DNA from: Alphaproteobacteria bacterium
Lineage (GTDB): Bacteria; Pseudomonadota; Alphaproteobacteria; Rhizobiales; Xanthobacteraceae
Assembly: GCA_037200445.1 (NCBI GenBank)
Contig: JBBCGH010000001.1
Location: 62,001 to 126,000 of the forward strand
Length of the DNA: 64,000 nt
Direction of reading: 5' to 3'
A program made the translations under genes and the position numbers. This document shows, one piece after another, positions 18,736 through 28,790 of the stretch; within the stretch, counting starts at the first letter, position 1, and the number at the start of each line of letters is the position of its first letter. The notes beneath the pieces are model-generated. The model made no database searches, had not been told where the DNA came from, and was given only the letters and a program-made list of their open reading frames with translations.

Positions 18736-19755
18736 ATGCGCCTCAAGCCGCCGATTCCTCCCATGGAAGCGACCTCGGTGGACGCCATTCCGGCCGGGCC
18801 GGAATGGCAGTACGAGCCGAAATGGGACGGTTTTCGCTGCCTCGTGTTTCGCCACGGCGACAAGATCGAGCTTCAGTCCAAGGCCGGCAAGCCACTGACG
18901 CGCTATTTCCCGGATGTGGTGGAGAGCGCGCGTGCGCTTCCCGCGAAACAGTTCGTGCTCGACGGCGAAATCGCGGTGCCGCGCGGCCGCGCGTTCTCAT
19001 TCGACGATCTGCTGCAACGCATCCATCCTGCGGCGTCGCGTATTGCCAAGCTGGCGAAAGAAACACCGGCACTGCTCATCGTGTTCGATTTGCTGGAAGA
19101 CGAGCGCGGCAATACGCTGCTCGACCTGCCGCTCGCGCAGCGGCGGCCCAAACTAGCGGCTTTTGCGAAAAAGAATTTTCGCGACGGTCTGCGACTCTCT
19201 CCCGCCACGACGAAGCTCGCGGATGCAAAGGGTTGGTTGAGACAAGTCGGCGCCACCCTCGACGGCATCATCGCCAAGCGCCGCGACGCGCCCTACGCCG
19301 CCGGCACGCGCGACGCGATGCTGAAGGTGAAAAACTATCGCAGCGCAGACTGCGTCGTTGGCGGGTTTCGCTATGGGACCAACGGCAAGCTCGTGGGTTC
19401 GCTGCTGCTCGGGCTCTACGACGAGGCAAACCTGCTGCATCACGTCGGCTTCACGTCCTCGATCGCGCGCGCCGAGAAAACGGCGCTGACCGCTCGACTC
19501 GAGAAGCTGAAAGGTGATCAGGGATTCACCGGCAATGCGCCGGGCGGGCCGAGCCGCTGGTCGACCGAACGTTCGGCCGAATGGGTGCCGCTGAAGCCCA
19601 AGCTCGTTGTCGAGGTCTGCTACGACCATTTCTCCGGCGAGCGCTTCCGCCACGGCACGCGCCTCTTGCGCTGGCGTCCCGACAAGGCGCCGCAGCAGTG
19701 CACGATGGAGCAGGTGAAGCAGAAGACGGCGGATTTGATGAGGCTGTTGAAATGA
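18736..19755 (+). CDS. ATP-dependent DNA ligase (LigC/LigD-ligase-like)
   Basis: ATP-dependent DNA ligase of about 339 aa with adenylation and OB domains only. The nucleotidyl-lysine motif is YEPKWDGFRCLVF (motif I, residues 29-41). Later motifs include DGEIAVP, DGIIAKRRDAPYAAG and VKNYRSADCVVGGFRYG. It lacks the polymerase and phosphoesterase domains of full LigD. GAGGGAGG precedes the ATG; a TTG four codons upstream is possible. No ku gene is visible within the window, so a link to end joining is not shown. It probably acts in backup or stationary-phase repair. Confidence 0.87.
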   Translation: MRLKPPIPPMEATSVDAIPAGPEWQYEPKWDGFRCLVFRHGDKIELQSKAGKPLTRYFPDVVESARALPAKQFVLDGEIAVPRGRAFSFDDLLQRIHPAASRIAKLAKETPALLIVFDLLEDERGNTLLDLPLAQRRPKLAAFAKKNFRDGLRLSPATTKLADAKGWLRQVGATLDGIIAKRRDAPYAAGTRDAMLKVKNYRSADCVVGGFRYGTNGKLVGSLLLGLYDEANLLHHVGFTSSIARAEKTALTARLEKLKGDQGFTGNAPGGPSRWSTERSAEWVPLKPKLVVEVCYDHFSGERFRHGTRLLRWRPDKAPQQCTMEQVKQKTADLMRLLK

Positions 19756-19764
19756 CGCCGTGGA

Positions 19765-19853
19765 GCGGCGTCATCATCCGCGCAGGCGGATGATCCAGTA
19801 ATCACCGGCGCCGATTGTGCTTACTGGGTCCCCGCCTTCGCGGGGACGACGAC
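19765..19853. repeat. Intergenic inverted repeat, GATCCAGTA family
   Basis: ATCATCCGCGCAGGCGGATGATCCAGTA is paired with a downstream half containing TACTGGGTCCCCGCCTTCGCGG. A better-preserved relative lies at 31,655-31,775. It separates convergent ligase and folC and may serve as a bidirectional terminator. Confidence 0.65.
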
Positions 19854-19857
19854 CCGG

Positions 19858-21171
19858 CTACACCAGCTCCGTTCCGTTCGCCGCCAGCACTTCGCCCGCC
19901 AGATAGAGCGAGCCGGTGATCAGGATGCGCGGCGGCGGGTCGAAGCCGAGCGCGCCGATCTTCGCCAGCGCATCCTCGATACTTTCCGCGGCGTCGGCCG
20001 GCATGCCGGCTGCGCGCGCGGAGGCAGCAATGTCCTCGGCCGGCACGCCCTTCTCCTGGTGAATCGGGACGCCGAACACGCGCCGCACCAGGCCGGTGAA
20101 GTTGCGCAGGAAAGCCGAGCGATCCTTGGTGCTCAGCATTCCGACCACCAGCAGCAGCGGGCGCGACACGCGCTCCTCGAGATCGCCGAGCGCCGCCGCG
20201 ATCGCACGGCCGCCATCCGCGTTGTGCCCACCGTCGAGCCAAAGCTCGGCGCCCGCGGGCGCAAGCGACACGAGTTTGCCCGTGATCAACCGCTGGAGCC
20301 GCGCCGGCCATTCGGCGCGCTGCAGGCCCTGCTCGATCGCCTGCGCGGGAAGCCGCACGCCGGCCGCGCGCAACGCCGCGATCGCGGTCCCGGCATTGTC
20401 GAACTGGTGGCGGCCGAACAGTTTCGGCGGCGGCAGATCGAGCAGGCCTTTCTCGTCCTGATAGACGAGCCGCCCGTGCTCCACGCCCGCATTCCACTGC
20501 TGCCCCGCCGCGTGCAGCGGCGCACGCGCCCGCTCGGCGTGGCGCTCCAGCACCGCCGCGGCGAGATCGGTCTGCGCTGCGATGACGGCCGGCACCCCGG
20601 CGCGGAAGATGCCCGCCTTCTCGGCCGCGATTTTCTCGATCGTATCGCCAAGAAACTCGACATGATCCATCGAGACCGGCGTGACCACGCTCGCGAGCGG
20701 CCGCTCGATCACATTGGTGGCGTCCAGCCGGCCGCCCAACCCCACCTCGAGCAGCAGGTAGTCGGCCGGGTGCTGCGCGAACAGAACGAACGCCGCCGCG
20801 GTCTCGATCTCGAACAGCGTGATCGGCGACTCGCCGTTGGCCCGCTCGCATTCGGCCAGCGCCTGTGCCAGCTCGGCATCCGACACGAGCATGCCGCCGC
20901 CGCGCGAACCAAGTCGGAAGCGCTCGTTGACGCGCACCAGGTTGGGTGAGGTGTAGACGTGGACGCTTTTTCCCGCGGCCTCGAGCATGGCGCGCAGGAA
21001 CGCAATGGTCGAACCCTTGCCGTTGGTGCCCGCCACATGGATGACCGGCGGCACGCGCTTTTCCGGCGAACCGAGGCGCTCCAGCACGCGGCGCATGCGG
21101 TCGAGCGACAGATCGATGCGCTTGGGGTGCAGCGCGAGCAGCCGCGCCAGAATCGAATCGACGGGAGTCAT
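19858..21171 (-). CDS. folC: Bifunctional dihydrofolate/folylpolyglutamate synthase
   Basis: Mur-ligase-like enzyme that adds glutamate to dihydropteroate and to folates. The P-loop HVAGTNGKGSTIAFLRAML is at about residues 44-62. SPNLVRVNER (substrate loop) and LLEVGLGGRLDATN follow, then the C-terminal WLDGGHNADGGRA motif. The length of 437 aa is normal. It lies 11 bp downstream of accD in the same direction, the usual accD-folC pair. Confidence 0.95.
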   Translation of the reverse strand: MTPVDSILARLLALHPKRIDLSLDRMRRVLERLGSPEKRVPPVIHVAGTNGKGSTIAFLRAMLEAAGKSVHVYTSPNLVRVNERFRLGSRGGGMLVSDAELAQALAECERANGESPITLFEIETAAAFVLFAQHPADYLLLEVGLGGRLDATNVIERPLASVVTPVSMDHVEFLGDTIEKIAAEKAGIFRAGVPAVIAAQTDLAAAVLERHAERARAPLHAAGQQWNAGVEHGRLVYQDEKGLLDLPPPKLFGRHQFDNAGTAIAALRAAGVRLPAQAIEQGLQRAEWPARLQRLITGKLVSLAPAGAELWLDGGHNADGGRAIAAALGDLEERVSRPLLLVVGMLSTKDRSAFLRNFTGLVRRVFGVPIHQEKGVPAEDIAASARAAGMPADAAESIEDALAKIGALGFDPPPRILITGSLYLAGEVLAANGTELV

Positions 21172-21182
21172 GGCAGGTGGCG

Positions 21183-22094
21183 TTATTCCGCCGCGGCGGC
21201 GGTCGGCGGCAAGGCTTCGATCGGCGCGGCCTTCGGTGCTTCGCGGGCCGCCGCCTTGGTGAGCACGCGGCAGAGCCGCGCCAGCGTCGGTTTCAGCTCA
21301 TGGCGATGCACCACGAGATCGACCATGCCGTGCTCTTTCAGGTACTCGCCGCGCTGGAAACCCTCGGGCAGCTTCTCGCGGATCGTCTGCTCGATCACAC
21401 GCGGGCCCGCAAAGCCGATCAGCGCGCCCGGTTCGGCGAGATGCACATCGCCGAGCATCGCGTATGAGGCGGTGACCCCGCCCGTGGTCGGATTGGTCAG
21501 CACCACGATGTAGGGCTTCTTCGCCTCGCGCAGCATCTCAACCGCGACCGTCGTGCGCGGAAGCTGCATCAGCGCCAAGATGCCTTCCTGCATGCGCGCA
21601 CCGCCGGAGGCCGCGAACATGATGAAGGGCGTGCCCTTCTGCGCCGCCGTCTCCAGCCCCTTGACCACTGCCTCGCCCGCCGCCATGCCGAGCGAGCCGC
21701 CCATGAAATCGAAATCCTGCACGCCGATGACGACCGGCAGGCCATCGAGCTTGCCGAAACCGAGCTTGATGGCATCGTTCATGCCGGTCTTGGCGCGGGC
21801 ATCCTTCAGCCGGTCCGAATAGCGGCGCTCGTCGCGGAATTTGAGCGGGTCGAGCGCAACGTCAGGCACGCCGATATCGAACCAGATCTCGCCGTCGAAC
21901 ATCGACTTCAGGCGAGCGGTGGCGCCCATGCGCATGTGATAGTTCGAAGCCGGGATGACGAACTGGTTCGCCTCGACGTCCTTGTAGAAGACAAGCTGCC
22001 CGGTATCCGGGCACTTGATCCACATGTTCTCCGGCACCTCGCGCTTGAGCAGCGAGCGAATCTTCGGCCGGACCACGCTGGTGAGCCAGTTCAT
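21183..22094 (-). CDS. accD: Acetyl-CoA carboxylase carboxyltransferase subunit beta
   Basis: Beta subunit of the carboxyltransferase that makes malonyl-CoA for fatty acid synthesis. The start [17 protein letters not shown] at 22,094 is the family start; an upstream open stretch of 53 codons is rejected. Crotonase-fold motifs [21 protein letters not shown] and [15 protein letters not shown] are present. The N-terminal zinc ribbon of E. coli AccD is degenerate: in the corresponding stretch ([12 protein letters not shown]...ASNYHMRMG) only one of four cysteines remains. I recall this as typical of rhizobial AccD. The length is 303 aa. Confidence 0.94.
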   Translation of the reverse strand: MNWLTSVVRPKIRSLLKREVPENMWIKCPDTGQLVFYKDVEANQFVIPASNYHMRMGATARLKSMFDGEIWFDIGVPDVALDPLKFRDERRYSDRLKDARAKTGMNDAIKLGFGKLDGLPVVIGVQDFDFMGGSLGMAAGEAVVKGLETAAQKGTPFIMFAASGGARMQEGILALMQLPRTTVAVEMLREAKKPYIVVLTNPTTGGVTASYAMLGDVHLAEPGALIGFAGPRVIEQTIREKLPEGFQRGEYLKEHGMVDLVVHRHELKPTLARLCRVLTKAAAREAPKAAPIEALPPTAAAAE

Positions 22095-22159
22095 GGCACT
22101 GATGTAATCCCGAACGGCGGGCAAATCTAGGCGCGGGTGGCGTTGATTCCACCGTTGAA

Positions 22160-23365
22160 TCAGCGCCCCACCTGATGCCGGAGCCCAACCTCCCGCCCCT
22201 CGCGCGCGGATTGCAGCATCGCGAGGCACACTTCCAGTGTCGCCATCGCCCACGCGCCATCATGGAGCGGCGGTTTGCCGTCGACCACCGCGGCGTAAAG
22301 CTCGTCGATCACCTCGGTGCGCGGGATGTTTGGCGGCGGCAACGGGTCGAGCCGTGCCGTACCGTTCTGGTAGATCATCACGCCATCCGGCATCGGCCGC
22401 AGGTCGGCACGGTCGCAGCTCACGATGATCGTTCCGAAGTGCTGATGCGTGACCGGCTGCTCGACCGACTCGCTCCAGTTTGCGCCGCCATAGTTGCGCG
22501 CGTTCTTCAGTGCGACCTCTTCGGCGGAGGCCGCGAGACCCTGCGGCTTCCGCGCATAGGGCTCTTTCCGCTGGCCGATCTCGCCGATCCAGCCCATCAG
22601 CTCGTCGGAATCGAAGTGCCCATAGCCACCGTAGGTGAGCGACGCGAACGCACCGTCCTCGAATGTCAGCAGCGCCGAGTAGGAGCCTTCGGTCGGGCGC
22701 GTGGCATCCCATGCACCAGTGGCGGCGCGCACGCTCTTCACGCACCCGCCGCCGATGAGCCGCACGATGTCCACCTGATGCGCCGCCTGGTTGAACACAG
22801 CGCCGCCCCCCTGCGCGGTGTCGAGCTCCTCCGGGCGGCGCGGGCGGTAGAGAAAATCCGTGTAATTGAGCGCAGTAATCATGCGCACCGCGCCGTATGC
22901 ACCGCTCACGATCAGCTCGTACGTGCGCAGGATCGGCGCATCGAACGAATGGCTGTGACCGACGATCAGATGCACGCCCGCGCTGCGCGTCGCGGCGATC
23001 ATGCCGGCGCAGTCGTCGAGCGTTAGCGCCATCGGCTTTTCCACCAGCCCATGCTTGCCGTTGCGAGCTGCGAGGATCGCATGCCGCGCGTGCAGCTGAT
23101 GCGGTGTCGCAACGTACACGATCTCGATATCGGGATCGGCGCACAGTTCCTCGACGGTGTCGTAGGCTTTCCCGCCAAAGTCCTTGGCAAAGCGGCGCCG
23201 AGCTTCGGCCCGGGGATCGGCCGCGGCGACCAGCGCGACGCGGGGATCGCGAAAGGTTGGCACCATGATCGAGAATGCGCGTCCCAGACCCGCAGCGCCG
23301 ATGCGCAACCTCCGGTCCCCTTCGTTCAACGCGCCCTCCAACTCGACGGCCCCGCCGCTTGTCAT
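22160..23365 (-). CDS. Gfo/Idh/MocA-family oxidoreductase
   Basis: NAD(P)-dependent oxidoreductase of 401 aa. The N-terminal Rossmann motif is [14 protein letters not shown] near residue 20. The family motifs [15 protein letters not shown] and [11 protein letters not shown] carry the catalytic-type lysine in EKP. The second domain binds the sugar-like or aromatic-derived substrate. It is divergent from the Rieske oxygenase gene with 43 bp between starts. Phthalate-type operons commonly pair such dehydrogenases with Rieske oxygenases, so a dihydrodiol dehydrogenase or decarboxylating role is possible, but the substrate is unknown. Confidence 0.85.
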   Translation of the reverse strand: MTSGGAVELEGALNEGDRRLRIGAAGLGRAFSIMVPTFRDPRVALVAAADPRAEARRRFAKDFGGKAYDTVEELCADPDIEIVYVATPHQLHARHAILAARNGKHGLVEKPMALTLDDCAGMIAATRSAGVHLIVGHSHSFDAPILRTYELIVSGAYGAVRMITALNYTDFLYRPRRPEELDTAQGGGAVFNQAAHQVDIVRLIGGGCVKSVRAATGAWDATRPTEGSYSALLTFEDGAFASLTYGGYGHFDSDELMGWIGEIGQRKEPYARKPQGLAASAEEVALKNARNYGGANWSESVEQPVTHQHFGTIIVSCDRADLRPMPDGVMIYQNGTARLDPLPPPNIPRTEVIDELYAAVVDGKPPLHDGAWAMATLEVCLAMLQSAREGREVGLRHQVGR

Positions 23366-23408
23366 TAGACTGATTTCAATAGCAGAAGAATGCGTCGCGC
23401 GAGGAACC

Positions 23409-24698
23409 ATGACGCCTGAAGAAAACGATCTGTTGTGCCGCGTCGAATGCGATGCGCCGATGGGGCAGATCATGCGCCGCCACTGGATCGCGGTCTGCCT
23501 CTCCGAGGAGGTCGTGGAGCCCGACGGCAAGCCGCTGCGCGTGAAACTGCTCGGCGAGAGCCTGGTGGTGTTCCGCGACTCCAAGGGCCGGCTTGGCGTG
23601 CTCGATGAATTCTGCGCGCATCGCCGCGCCTCGCTCGTCTATGCGCGCAACGAGGAGTGCGGGCTGCGCTGCCTCTATCACGGCTGGAAGTTCGATTACG
23701 AAGGCAACGTGATCGAGATGGCGTCAGAGCCCGCGGACAGCAGCATCCCGCAGCGCTTGAAGCAGAAGGCCTATCCCGCGCGCGAGGCCGGTGGCTTCGT
23801 GTGGTGCTACATGGGTCCGGCGGACGAGATGCCGGCGTTCGAGCCGCCTGCCTTCGCGCCCACGCCCGACGCGCGCGTCTCCGCCACCAAGGTGCGGGTG
23901 CGCTGCAACTGGGCGCAGATCCTGGAAGGGCAGATCGACTCCGCGCATTCGTCGAGTTTGCATTCCTCCGACATGGTGCCGGCGCAGGTCGAGAGCGCGA
24001 AAGCGACGGAAGCGAACTGGCTGCGCCCCTCGACCGACAAGGCGCCGCGCTTCCAGATCGAGCGCACCTCTTATGGCTTCCGCTACGCGGCGATCCGCCG
24101 TCCGATCCAGAACGAGGCGACGCACGACTACATCCGCACCACCGTCTACATCGCGCCGTTCACCGCGCTGATCCCACCCAACAACGTGCACAACGTAGCG
24201 ACGCTGCTCACGCCGGAGGACGACACCACCACGATCTTTTACTTCATCGCCTGGAATAGCGCAGACAAGCCGGGCGTCGATGCGGATACCTGGCGCAGGT
24301 TCAACGTGCTGGAATGGGGTGTCGACGTCGATGCGAACTTCAACGGCATCCGCACCCGCGAGAACGACTACTGCCAAGACCGCGCCGCGATGGCGGCCGG
24401 CAACTTCACCGGCATTGCGGGCATTCCCAACCAGGACATCGCGATGTGGGAGGGCATGGGGCCGATCGGCGATCGCACCGCCGAGCGGCTCGGCGCGAGC
24501 GATGTGGCCGTCGCGGCGTTCCGCCGGCTGATGGTCGAGGCGGCGCGTGACGTTCAGAACGGCAAGCCCGCGATCGGCACCACGAGCCCGCGCTTGCCTC
24601 ATGCGACGATAAGTTCCTACGAAGGTGTAGTTCCCAAAACCGTCAACTGGCGTACGCTTGGCGGTGGGAGCGAGGCGCCGCGCGAACGCGTGGCCTGA
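23409..24698 (+). CDS. Rieske non-heme iron ring-hydroxylating oxygenase, large subunit
   Basis: Terminal oxygenase of 429 aa resembling phthalate-4,5-dioxygenase-type (group I) enzymes. The Rieske [2Fe-2S] ligands are Cys69-x-His71 and Cys88-x2-His91 (FCAHRRAS...CLYHGWKF). The mononuclear iron site is EGQIDSAHSSSLHSSD, with His180 and His185. The reductase partner is not encoded nearby and must come from elsewhere. The start at 23,409 follows GAGGAACC; a longer open frame overlapping the divergent gene is rejected. A periplasmic binding protein follows 27 bp downstream, suggesting one catabolic unit. Confidence 0.9.
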   Translation: MTPEENDLLCRVECDAPMGQIMRRHWIAVCLSEEVVEPDGKPLRVKLLGESLVVFRDSKGRLGVLDEFCAHRRASLVYARNEECGLRCLYHGWKFDYEGNVIEMASEPADSSIPQRLKQKAYPAREAGGFVWCYMGPADEMPAFEPPAFAPTPDARVSATKVRVRCNWAQILEGQIDSAHSSSLHSSDMVPAQVESAKATEANWLRPSTDKAPRFQIERTSYGFRYAAIRRPIQNEATHDYIRTTVYIAPFTALIPPNNVHNVATLLTPEDDTTTIFYFIAWNSADKPGVDADTWRRFNVLEWGVDVDANFNGIRTRENDYCQDRAAMAAGNFTGIAGIPNQDIAMWEGMGPIGDRTAERLGASDVAVAAFRRLMVEAARDVQNGKPAIGTTSPRLPHATISSYEGVVPKTVNWRTLGGGSEAPRERVA

Positions 24699-24725
24699 AA
24701 CGAGAAAATACCTGGGAGGAGTTCA

Positions 24726-25673
24726 ATGAAGGCAGCTTTTGCCGCCGCGCTGGCGGCGGCTTCGCTTTTCGCCAACGCCGCGTCGGCCGAGGATACCGTC
24801 AAGCTCGCGGTCGGTCAGCGCGGCAACTGGGACACCTCGGTCTCGGAAATCGGCCAGCGCGCCGGCATCTTCAAGAAGCACGGCCTCGTGCTCGACATTG
24901 TCTACACGCAGGGTGCCGGCGAGACGCAGCAGGCGGTGATTTCCGGCAGCGTCGATCTCGGCATTGCGGCAGGCGTGATGGGCGTGCTCGGCGCATTCTC
25001 AAAGGGCGCGCCCGTGCGCATCATCTCGGCCGAGACGACCGGCGCCGCGGATCTCTACTGGTACGTAAAGGCGGATTCGCCGATCAAGTCGCTGAAGGAC
25101 ACCGACGGCAAGACGCTCGCCTATTCGACCAACGGCTCCTCGACGCACGGCATCGTGACGGCGTTCATGAAGCAGTACGAGTTGAAGGCAAAGCCGACCG
25201 CAATGGGCGGACCGGCCGCGAACCTCACCGCCGTGATGTCGGGCCAGGTCGATGTCGGCTGGGCGGCGCCGCCGTTCGGGCTTGATCAACTCGACAAGGG
25301 TGACATCCGGCGCATCGCGGGTGGCAACGATGCGGATGTGTTCAAGGGGCAAACCGTGCGGCTCAATATTGCCAACGCGGCCTTTCTGTCCGCCAAGAAG
25401 GACGTGGTGACCCGCTACATGAAGGCGTATCGCGAGACCGTCGACGCCATGTACAAGGACCCGGCGGCGTTGAAGATCTATGCGGACTGGCTGCAGATCA
25501 CCGAGGCGAAGGCGAAGCGCACGCGCGACGACTTCTTCCCGCCGCCCGCTATCGAGCCGGACAAGATCGTGGGCCTCGACACGATCGTGAAGGATGCGGT
25601 GGAGCTGAAATTCACGGCGGCGGCGCTGACGAAAGAACAACTCGCGGAGCTAATTCAGATTCCGCCGCGGTGA
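24726..25673 (+). CDS. ABC-type substrate-binding protein, NMT1/THI5-like (SsuA/TauA family)
   Basis: Periplasmic solute-binding protein of 315 aa with an N-terminal signal peptide (MKAAFAAALAAASLFANAASA, cleavage near residue 21). The fold shows in GIFKKHGLVLDIVYTQGAG and GSVDLGIAAG. AGGAG precedes the ATG. It follows the Rieske oxygenase gene and probably captures that enzyme's aromatic or sulfonated substrate. No permease or ATPase gene adjoins it, so the transporter must be completed from elsewhere. Confidence 0.85.
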   Translation: MKAAFAAALAAASLFANAASAEDTVKLAVGQRGNWDTSVSEIGQRAGIFKKHGLVLDIVYTQGAGETQQAVISGSVDLGIAAGVMGVLGAFSKGAPVRIISAETTGAADLYWYVKADSPIKSLKDTDGKTLAYSTNGSSTHGIVTAFMKQYELKAKPTAMGGPAANLTAVMSGQVDVGWAAPPFGLDQLDKGDIRRIAGGNDADVFKGQTVRLNIANAAFLSAKKDVVTRYMKAYRETVDAMYKDPAALKIYADWLQITEAKAKRTRDDFFPPPAIEPDKIVGLDTIVKDAVELKFTAAALTKEQLAELIQIPPR

Positions 25674-25682
25674 GCTACCGGC

Positions 25683-25800
25683 TCCAGCGTCCCCTCCCCC
25701 TGAAAGGGGGAGGGTCAGGGAGGGGGTCTGCACGGGCGCGAAGGCTGACCCCCACCCGGCGAGCTTCGCTCGCCGACCCCCACCCTTGCAGGGGGAAGTG
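25683..25800. repeat. C-rich hairpin repeat cluster at trpA 3' end
   Basis: CCCTCCCCCT (25,692-25,701) pairs perfectly with AGGGGGAGGG (25,705-25,714) around a GAA loop. Further on, GGCGAGC/GCTCGCC forms a second stem flanked on both sides by the direct repeat GACCCCCACCC. It lies between two convergent genes and probably folds in transcripts from both strands. Confidence 0.7.
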
Positions 25801-25809
25801 GAACGCGGG

Positions 25810-26637
25810 CTACTTTCTCACGCTTCGCACACCCTTCGCGAGTTCCACCACCACATCGGTCACCGCCTTCACGGTCGCGTCCACCGACCCGCCGGGCTCG
25901 TCCACGCTCTGGCGCACCGCTTCGACCAACACCGAGCCGACCACCACGCCGTCGGCCCCCTCGGCAATCGCGCGCGCATGCTCGGCGGTCTTCACGCCGA
26001 AGCCGACCGCGACCGGCAGATCCGTGTGGCGCTTGATGCGCGCGACCGCTTCCTTGACCTTCGCCGGGTCGGGCGTTGCCGCCCCGGTGATGCCGGTGAT
26101 CGACACGTAATAGACGAAGCCCGACGTGTTCCGCAGGATCACCGGCAGGCGCTTGTCGTCCGACGTGGGTGTCGCGAGGCGAATGAAATTGAAGCCGGCG
26201 TTGAGCGCCGGCAGGCAGAACTCGTCGTCCTCCTCGGCCGGCAGGTCGACCACGATAAAACCGTCGACGCCAGCGGCTCTGGCATCGGCAAGAAATTTCT
26301 CGACGCCGTAGATGTAGATCGGATTGTAGTAGCCCATCAGCACGATCGGCGTTGCGTCGTCGCCTTTGCGGAAGTCCCGCACGAGTGCCAGCGTCTTGCG
26401 CATGGTCTGGCCCGCGTTGAGCGCACGCAGGCCCGCGGCCTGCACGGCCGGGCCGTCGGCCATCGGGTCGGTGAATGGCATGCCGAGTTCGATGACATCG
26501 GCGCCCGCCGCGGGCAGCGCCTTCGCGATCGCCAGCGACGTCTCGGCGTCGGGATCGCCCGCGGTGATGAAGGTCACCAGCCCGGCACGGCCTTCCGCCT
26601 TCAGCGCGGTGAAGCGTTTTTCGATACGCGTGCTCAT
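25810..26637 (-). CDS. trpA: Tryptophan synthase alpha chain
   Basis: Cleaves indole-3-glycerol phosphate to indole, which is channelled to TrpB. It is a TIM barrel of 275 aa. The catalytic Glu is in [14 protein letters not shown] (near residue 50) and the catalytic Asp in [11 protein letters not shown]. The phosphate-binding motif [11 protein letters not shown] follows. The start overlaps the stop of an 81-codon membrane-protein gene lying between trpB and trpA (ATGA), so all three are translationally coupled. Confidence 0.96.
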   Translation of the reverse strand: MSTRIEKRFTALKAEGRAGLVTFITAGDPDAETSLAIAKALPAAGADVIELGMPFTDPMADGPAVQAAGLRALNAGQTMRKTLALVRDFRKGDDATPIVLMGYYNPIYIYGVEKFLADARAAGVDGFIVVDLPAEEDDEFCLPALNAGFNFIRLATPTSDDKRLPVILRNTSGFVYYVSITGITGAATPDPAKVKEAVARIKRHTDLPVAVGFGVKTAEHARAIAEGADGVVVGSVLVEAVRQSVDEPGGSVDATVKAVTDVVVELAKGVRSVRK

Positions 26638-26879
26638 GCGGATTTCTCGTTCGCGGCTTCAGCCTTGCGCTTCTCCGCGCGTAGCGAAGCCATGCGCACG
26701 TTGGCGGTGCCGAGCATCAGGCAGATGCTCATGCCGACAAAGTAGACCCATTCCTTCTTCTGGATCGGCAGGCCTTCGGCAAACAGCCGCGCCTTGAAGA
26801 ACCACACGATGTAGAGCGCCGCGATGATGATCAGCAGCCAACCGGTGCGCGCCTGCCGGTCGTCGAGAATGCCTTTCAA
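26634..26879 (-). CDS. Small two-helix membrane protein within the trp operon
   Basis: Uncharacterised 81-aa protein. Two hydrophobic helices are visible at about residues 12-30 ([16 protein letters not shown]) and 43-61 ([15 protein letters not shown]). A charged C-terminal tail follows ([13 protein letters not shown]). Its start overlaps the trpB stop and its stop overlaps the trpA start, both as ATGA. Expression should therefore be stoichiometric with the tryptophan synthase genes. Codon usage and GC look like the neighbours. No function is known to me. Confidence 0.8.
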   Translation of the reverse strand: MKGILDDRQARTGWLLIIIAALYIVWFFKARLFAEGLPIQKKEWVYFVGMSICLMLGTANVRMASLRAEKRKAEAANEKSA

Positions 26880-28093
26880 AACTTGCCCCCGAGGTGGCGC
26901 GCGACGCTATCGAGGTCCTTGTCGCCGCGGCCCGAGAGATTGACCACGATCAGGTGGTCCGTGGGCTTCTTCGCCGCGATGTCGGGCAGGCGCGCGAGCG
27001 CATGCGCGGATTCGAGCGCCGGAATGATGCCTTCGAGGCGTGAGCAGAGCTTGAAGGCTTCCAGCGCCTCGTCGTCGGTCGCACTGAGGAAATTCACGCG
27101 CCCCATGTCGGCGAGCCAGGCATGCTCGGGGCCGATGCCCGGGTAATCGAGCCCGGCCGAGATCGAGTGCGCCTCCTGGATCTGCCCGTCCTCGTTCATC
27201 AAGAGATAGGTGCGGTTGCCGTGCAGCACGCCGGGGCGGCCGCCCGCCACGGAAGCCGCGTGCAGGTTGTCGAGGCCGTGGCCCGCCGCCTCCACGCCGT
27301 AAATTTCAACGCCGCGGTCATCGAGGAACGGATGGAAAAGCCCCATCGCGTTCGAGCCGCCGCCGATGCAGGCGATGAGCGAGTCCGGCAGGCGGCCCTC
27401 GGCCTCCTGGATCTGCGCGCGCACCTCGTTGCCGATCACACACTGGAAGTCGCGCACCATTGCGGGATAGGGATGCGGGCCCGCCACCGTGCCGATGCAG
27501 TAAAACGTGTTGTGCACGTTGGTGACCCAGTCGCGCAGCGCCTCGTTCATCGCATCTTTCAACGTGCGCGCGCCCGACTGCACCGGGCGCACCTCGGCGC
27601 CGAGCGCCTTCATGCGCATCACGTTCGGCTGCTGGCGGTCGATGTCGACCGCGCCCATGTGCACGCAGCATTCGAGCCCGAACTTTGCGCACATCGTCGC
27701 GGTCGCGACGCCATGCATGCCGGCGCCGGTCTCGGCGATGACGCGGGGTTTGCCCATGCGCTTTGCCAGCAGGATCTGGCCAAGCACGTTGTTCACCTTG
27801 TGCGCGCCGGTGTGGTTCAGATCTTCGCGCTTGAAGTAGATCTTCGCGCCGCCAAAGTGCTCGGTCAGCCGTTCGGCGAAATAGAGCGGCGACGGGCGGC
27901 CGACGTAGTGCTTGAGGTAGCCGTCCATCTGCGCGCGGAACCCCGGATCGTTCTTCGCCGCCGTGTAGGCGCGCTCCAGGTCGAGGATCAGCGGCATCAG
28001 CGTCTCGGCGACGAAACGGCCGCCGTAGAGGCCGAAGTGGCCGCGCTCGTCCGGCCCGGTGCGGAAGGAATTGACCTGCTGCGGAACGTTCAT
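26876..28093 (-). CDS. trpB: Tryptophan synthase beta chain
   Basis: PLP enzyme that condenses indole with serine to form tryptophan. The PLP lysine is Lys99 in HTGAHKVNN. The PLP phosphate loop is [11 protein letters not shown]. The length of 405 aa is normal for TrpB1. The start overlaps the trpF stop (ATGA), and the stop overlaps the start of the small membrane protein. Confidence 0.97.
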   Translation of the reverse strand: MNVPQQVNSFRTGPDERGHFGLYGGRFVAETLMPLILDLERAYTAAKNDPGFRAQMDGYLKHYVGRPSPLYFAERLTEHFGGAKIYFKREDLNHTGAHKVNNVLGQILLAKRMGKPRVIAETGAGMHGVATATMCAKFGLECCVHMGAVDIDRQQPNVMRMKALGAEVRPVQSGARTLKDAMNEALRDWVTNVHNTFYCIGTVAGPHPYPAMVRDFQCVIGNEVRAQIQEAEGRLPDSLIACIGGGSNAMGLFHPFLDDRGVEIYGVEAAGHGLDNLHAASVAGGRPGVLHGNRTYLLMNEDGQIQEAHSISAGLDYPGIGPEHAWLADMGRVNFLSATDDEALEAFKLCSRLEGIIPALESAHALARLPDIAAKKPTDHLIVVNLSGRGDKDLDSVARHLGGKF

Positions 28094-28743
28094 GCCGGCA
28101 CTTTAGCGGAGCGCGCGGCGCGAATGAAGGCGCGGATTTTCTCCGGATCCTTGACGCCGGGGGCGCTTTCGACGCCGGAGGAGACATCGACGCCGGGAGC
28201 ACGGGTGATGCGCAGCGCTTGCGCGACATTCTCGGCATGCAGCCCGCCCGAGAGCACGAACAGAATTGACAGGCTGAGGTTCTCGAGCAGATGCCAGTCG
28301 AACGGTCTGCCAAGCCCGCCCGGCCGCGTCGCATCGCGCGGGGGCCGCGCATCGAACAGCAGGCGCTGCGCGACCTTCGCGTAGCGCGGGATCGCGAAGA
28401 GGTCGGCCTCATTCTCGATCGGCAGCGCCTTCGTCACCGGCAGGCCGAAGCGCTGCTGGACCGCGGACACGCGTGCGGGTGTCTCCGTCCCGTGCAGTTG
28501 CAGCACATCGGGATGCAGCGCCTCGATGATATTGGTGAGCATCGCATCGTCGGCGTCGACGGTGTTCGCGACCTTTTCGGCGCGGCCCTTCACGCGCCTC
28601 GCAAGCTCGCGCGCCGCCTGGAATGAGATGTTGCGCGGGCTCGGTGGGAAAAACACGAAACCGACCATGTCGGCGCCCGCTTCGAGCGCGACGTCGAGCG
28701 TGTCGGGCGTGGAAAGCCCGCAGATTTTGACCAGTGTCGTCAT
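28090..28743 (-). CDS. trpF: Phosphoribosylanthranilate isomerase
   Basis: Amadori isomerase converting phosphoribosylanthranilate to CdRP. The catalytic Cys lies in VKICGLS near the N-terminus. [13 protein letters not shown] and the C-terminal phosphate-binding [14 protein letters not shown] are visible. The length of 217 aa is normal. It is the first gene of the overlapping trpF-trpB-x-trpA set. Confidence 0.95.
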   Translation of the reverse strand: MTTLVKICGLSTPDTLDVALEAGADMVGFVFFPPSPRNISFQAARELARRVKGRAEKVANTVDADDAMLTNIIEALHPDVLQLHGTETPARVSAVQQRFGLPVTKALPIENEADLFAIPRYAKVAQRLLFDARPPRDATRPGGLGRPFDWHLLENLSLSILFVLSGGLHAENVAQALRITRAPGVDVSSGVESAPGVKDPEKIRAFIRAARSAKVPA

Positions 28744-28790
28744 GGCGGGCGGGTTCTAGCGCGGATCGGCGGCGCGTCAAACCCGCGAAA

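Noticed and set aside
18736-19755. Full NHEJ module
   Set aside because: Only a ligase domain is present; no Ku, polymerase or phosphoesterase domain is in the window.
21183-22094. accD as a pseudogene because zinc cysteines are missing
   Set aside because: The rest of the protein is intact; I recall the same loss of zinc-ribbon cysteines in other rhizobial AccD proteins.
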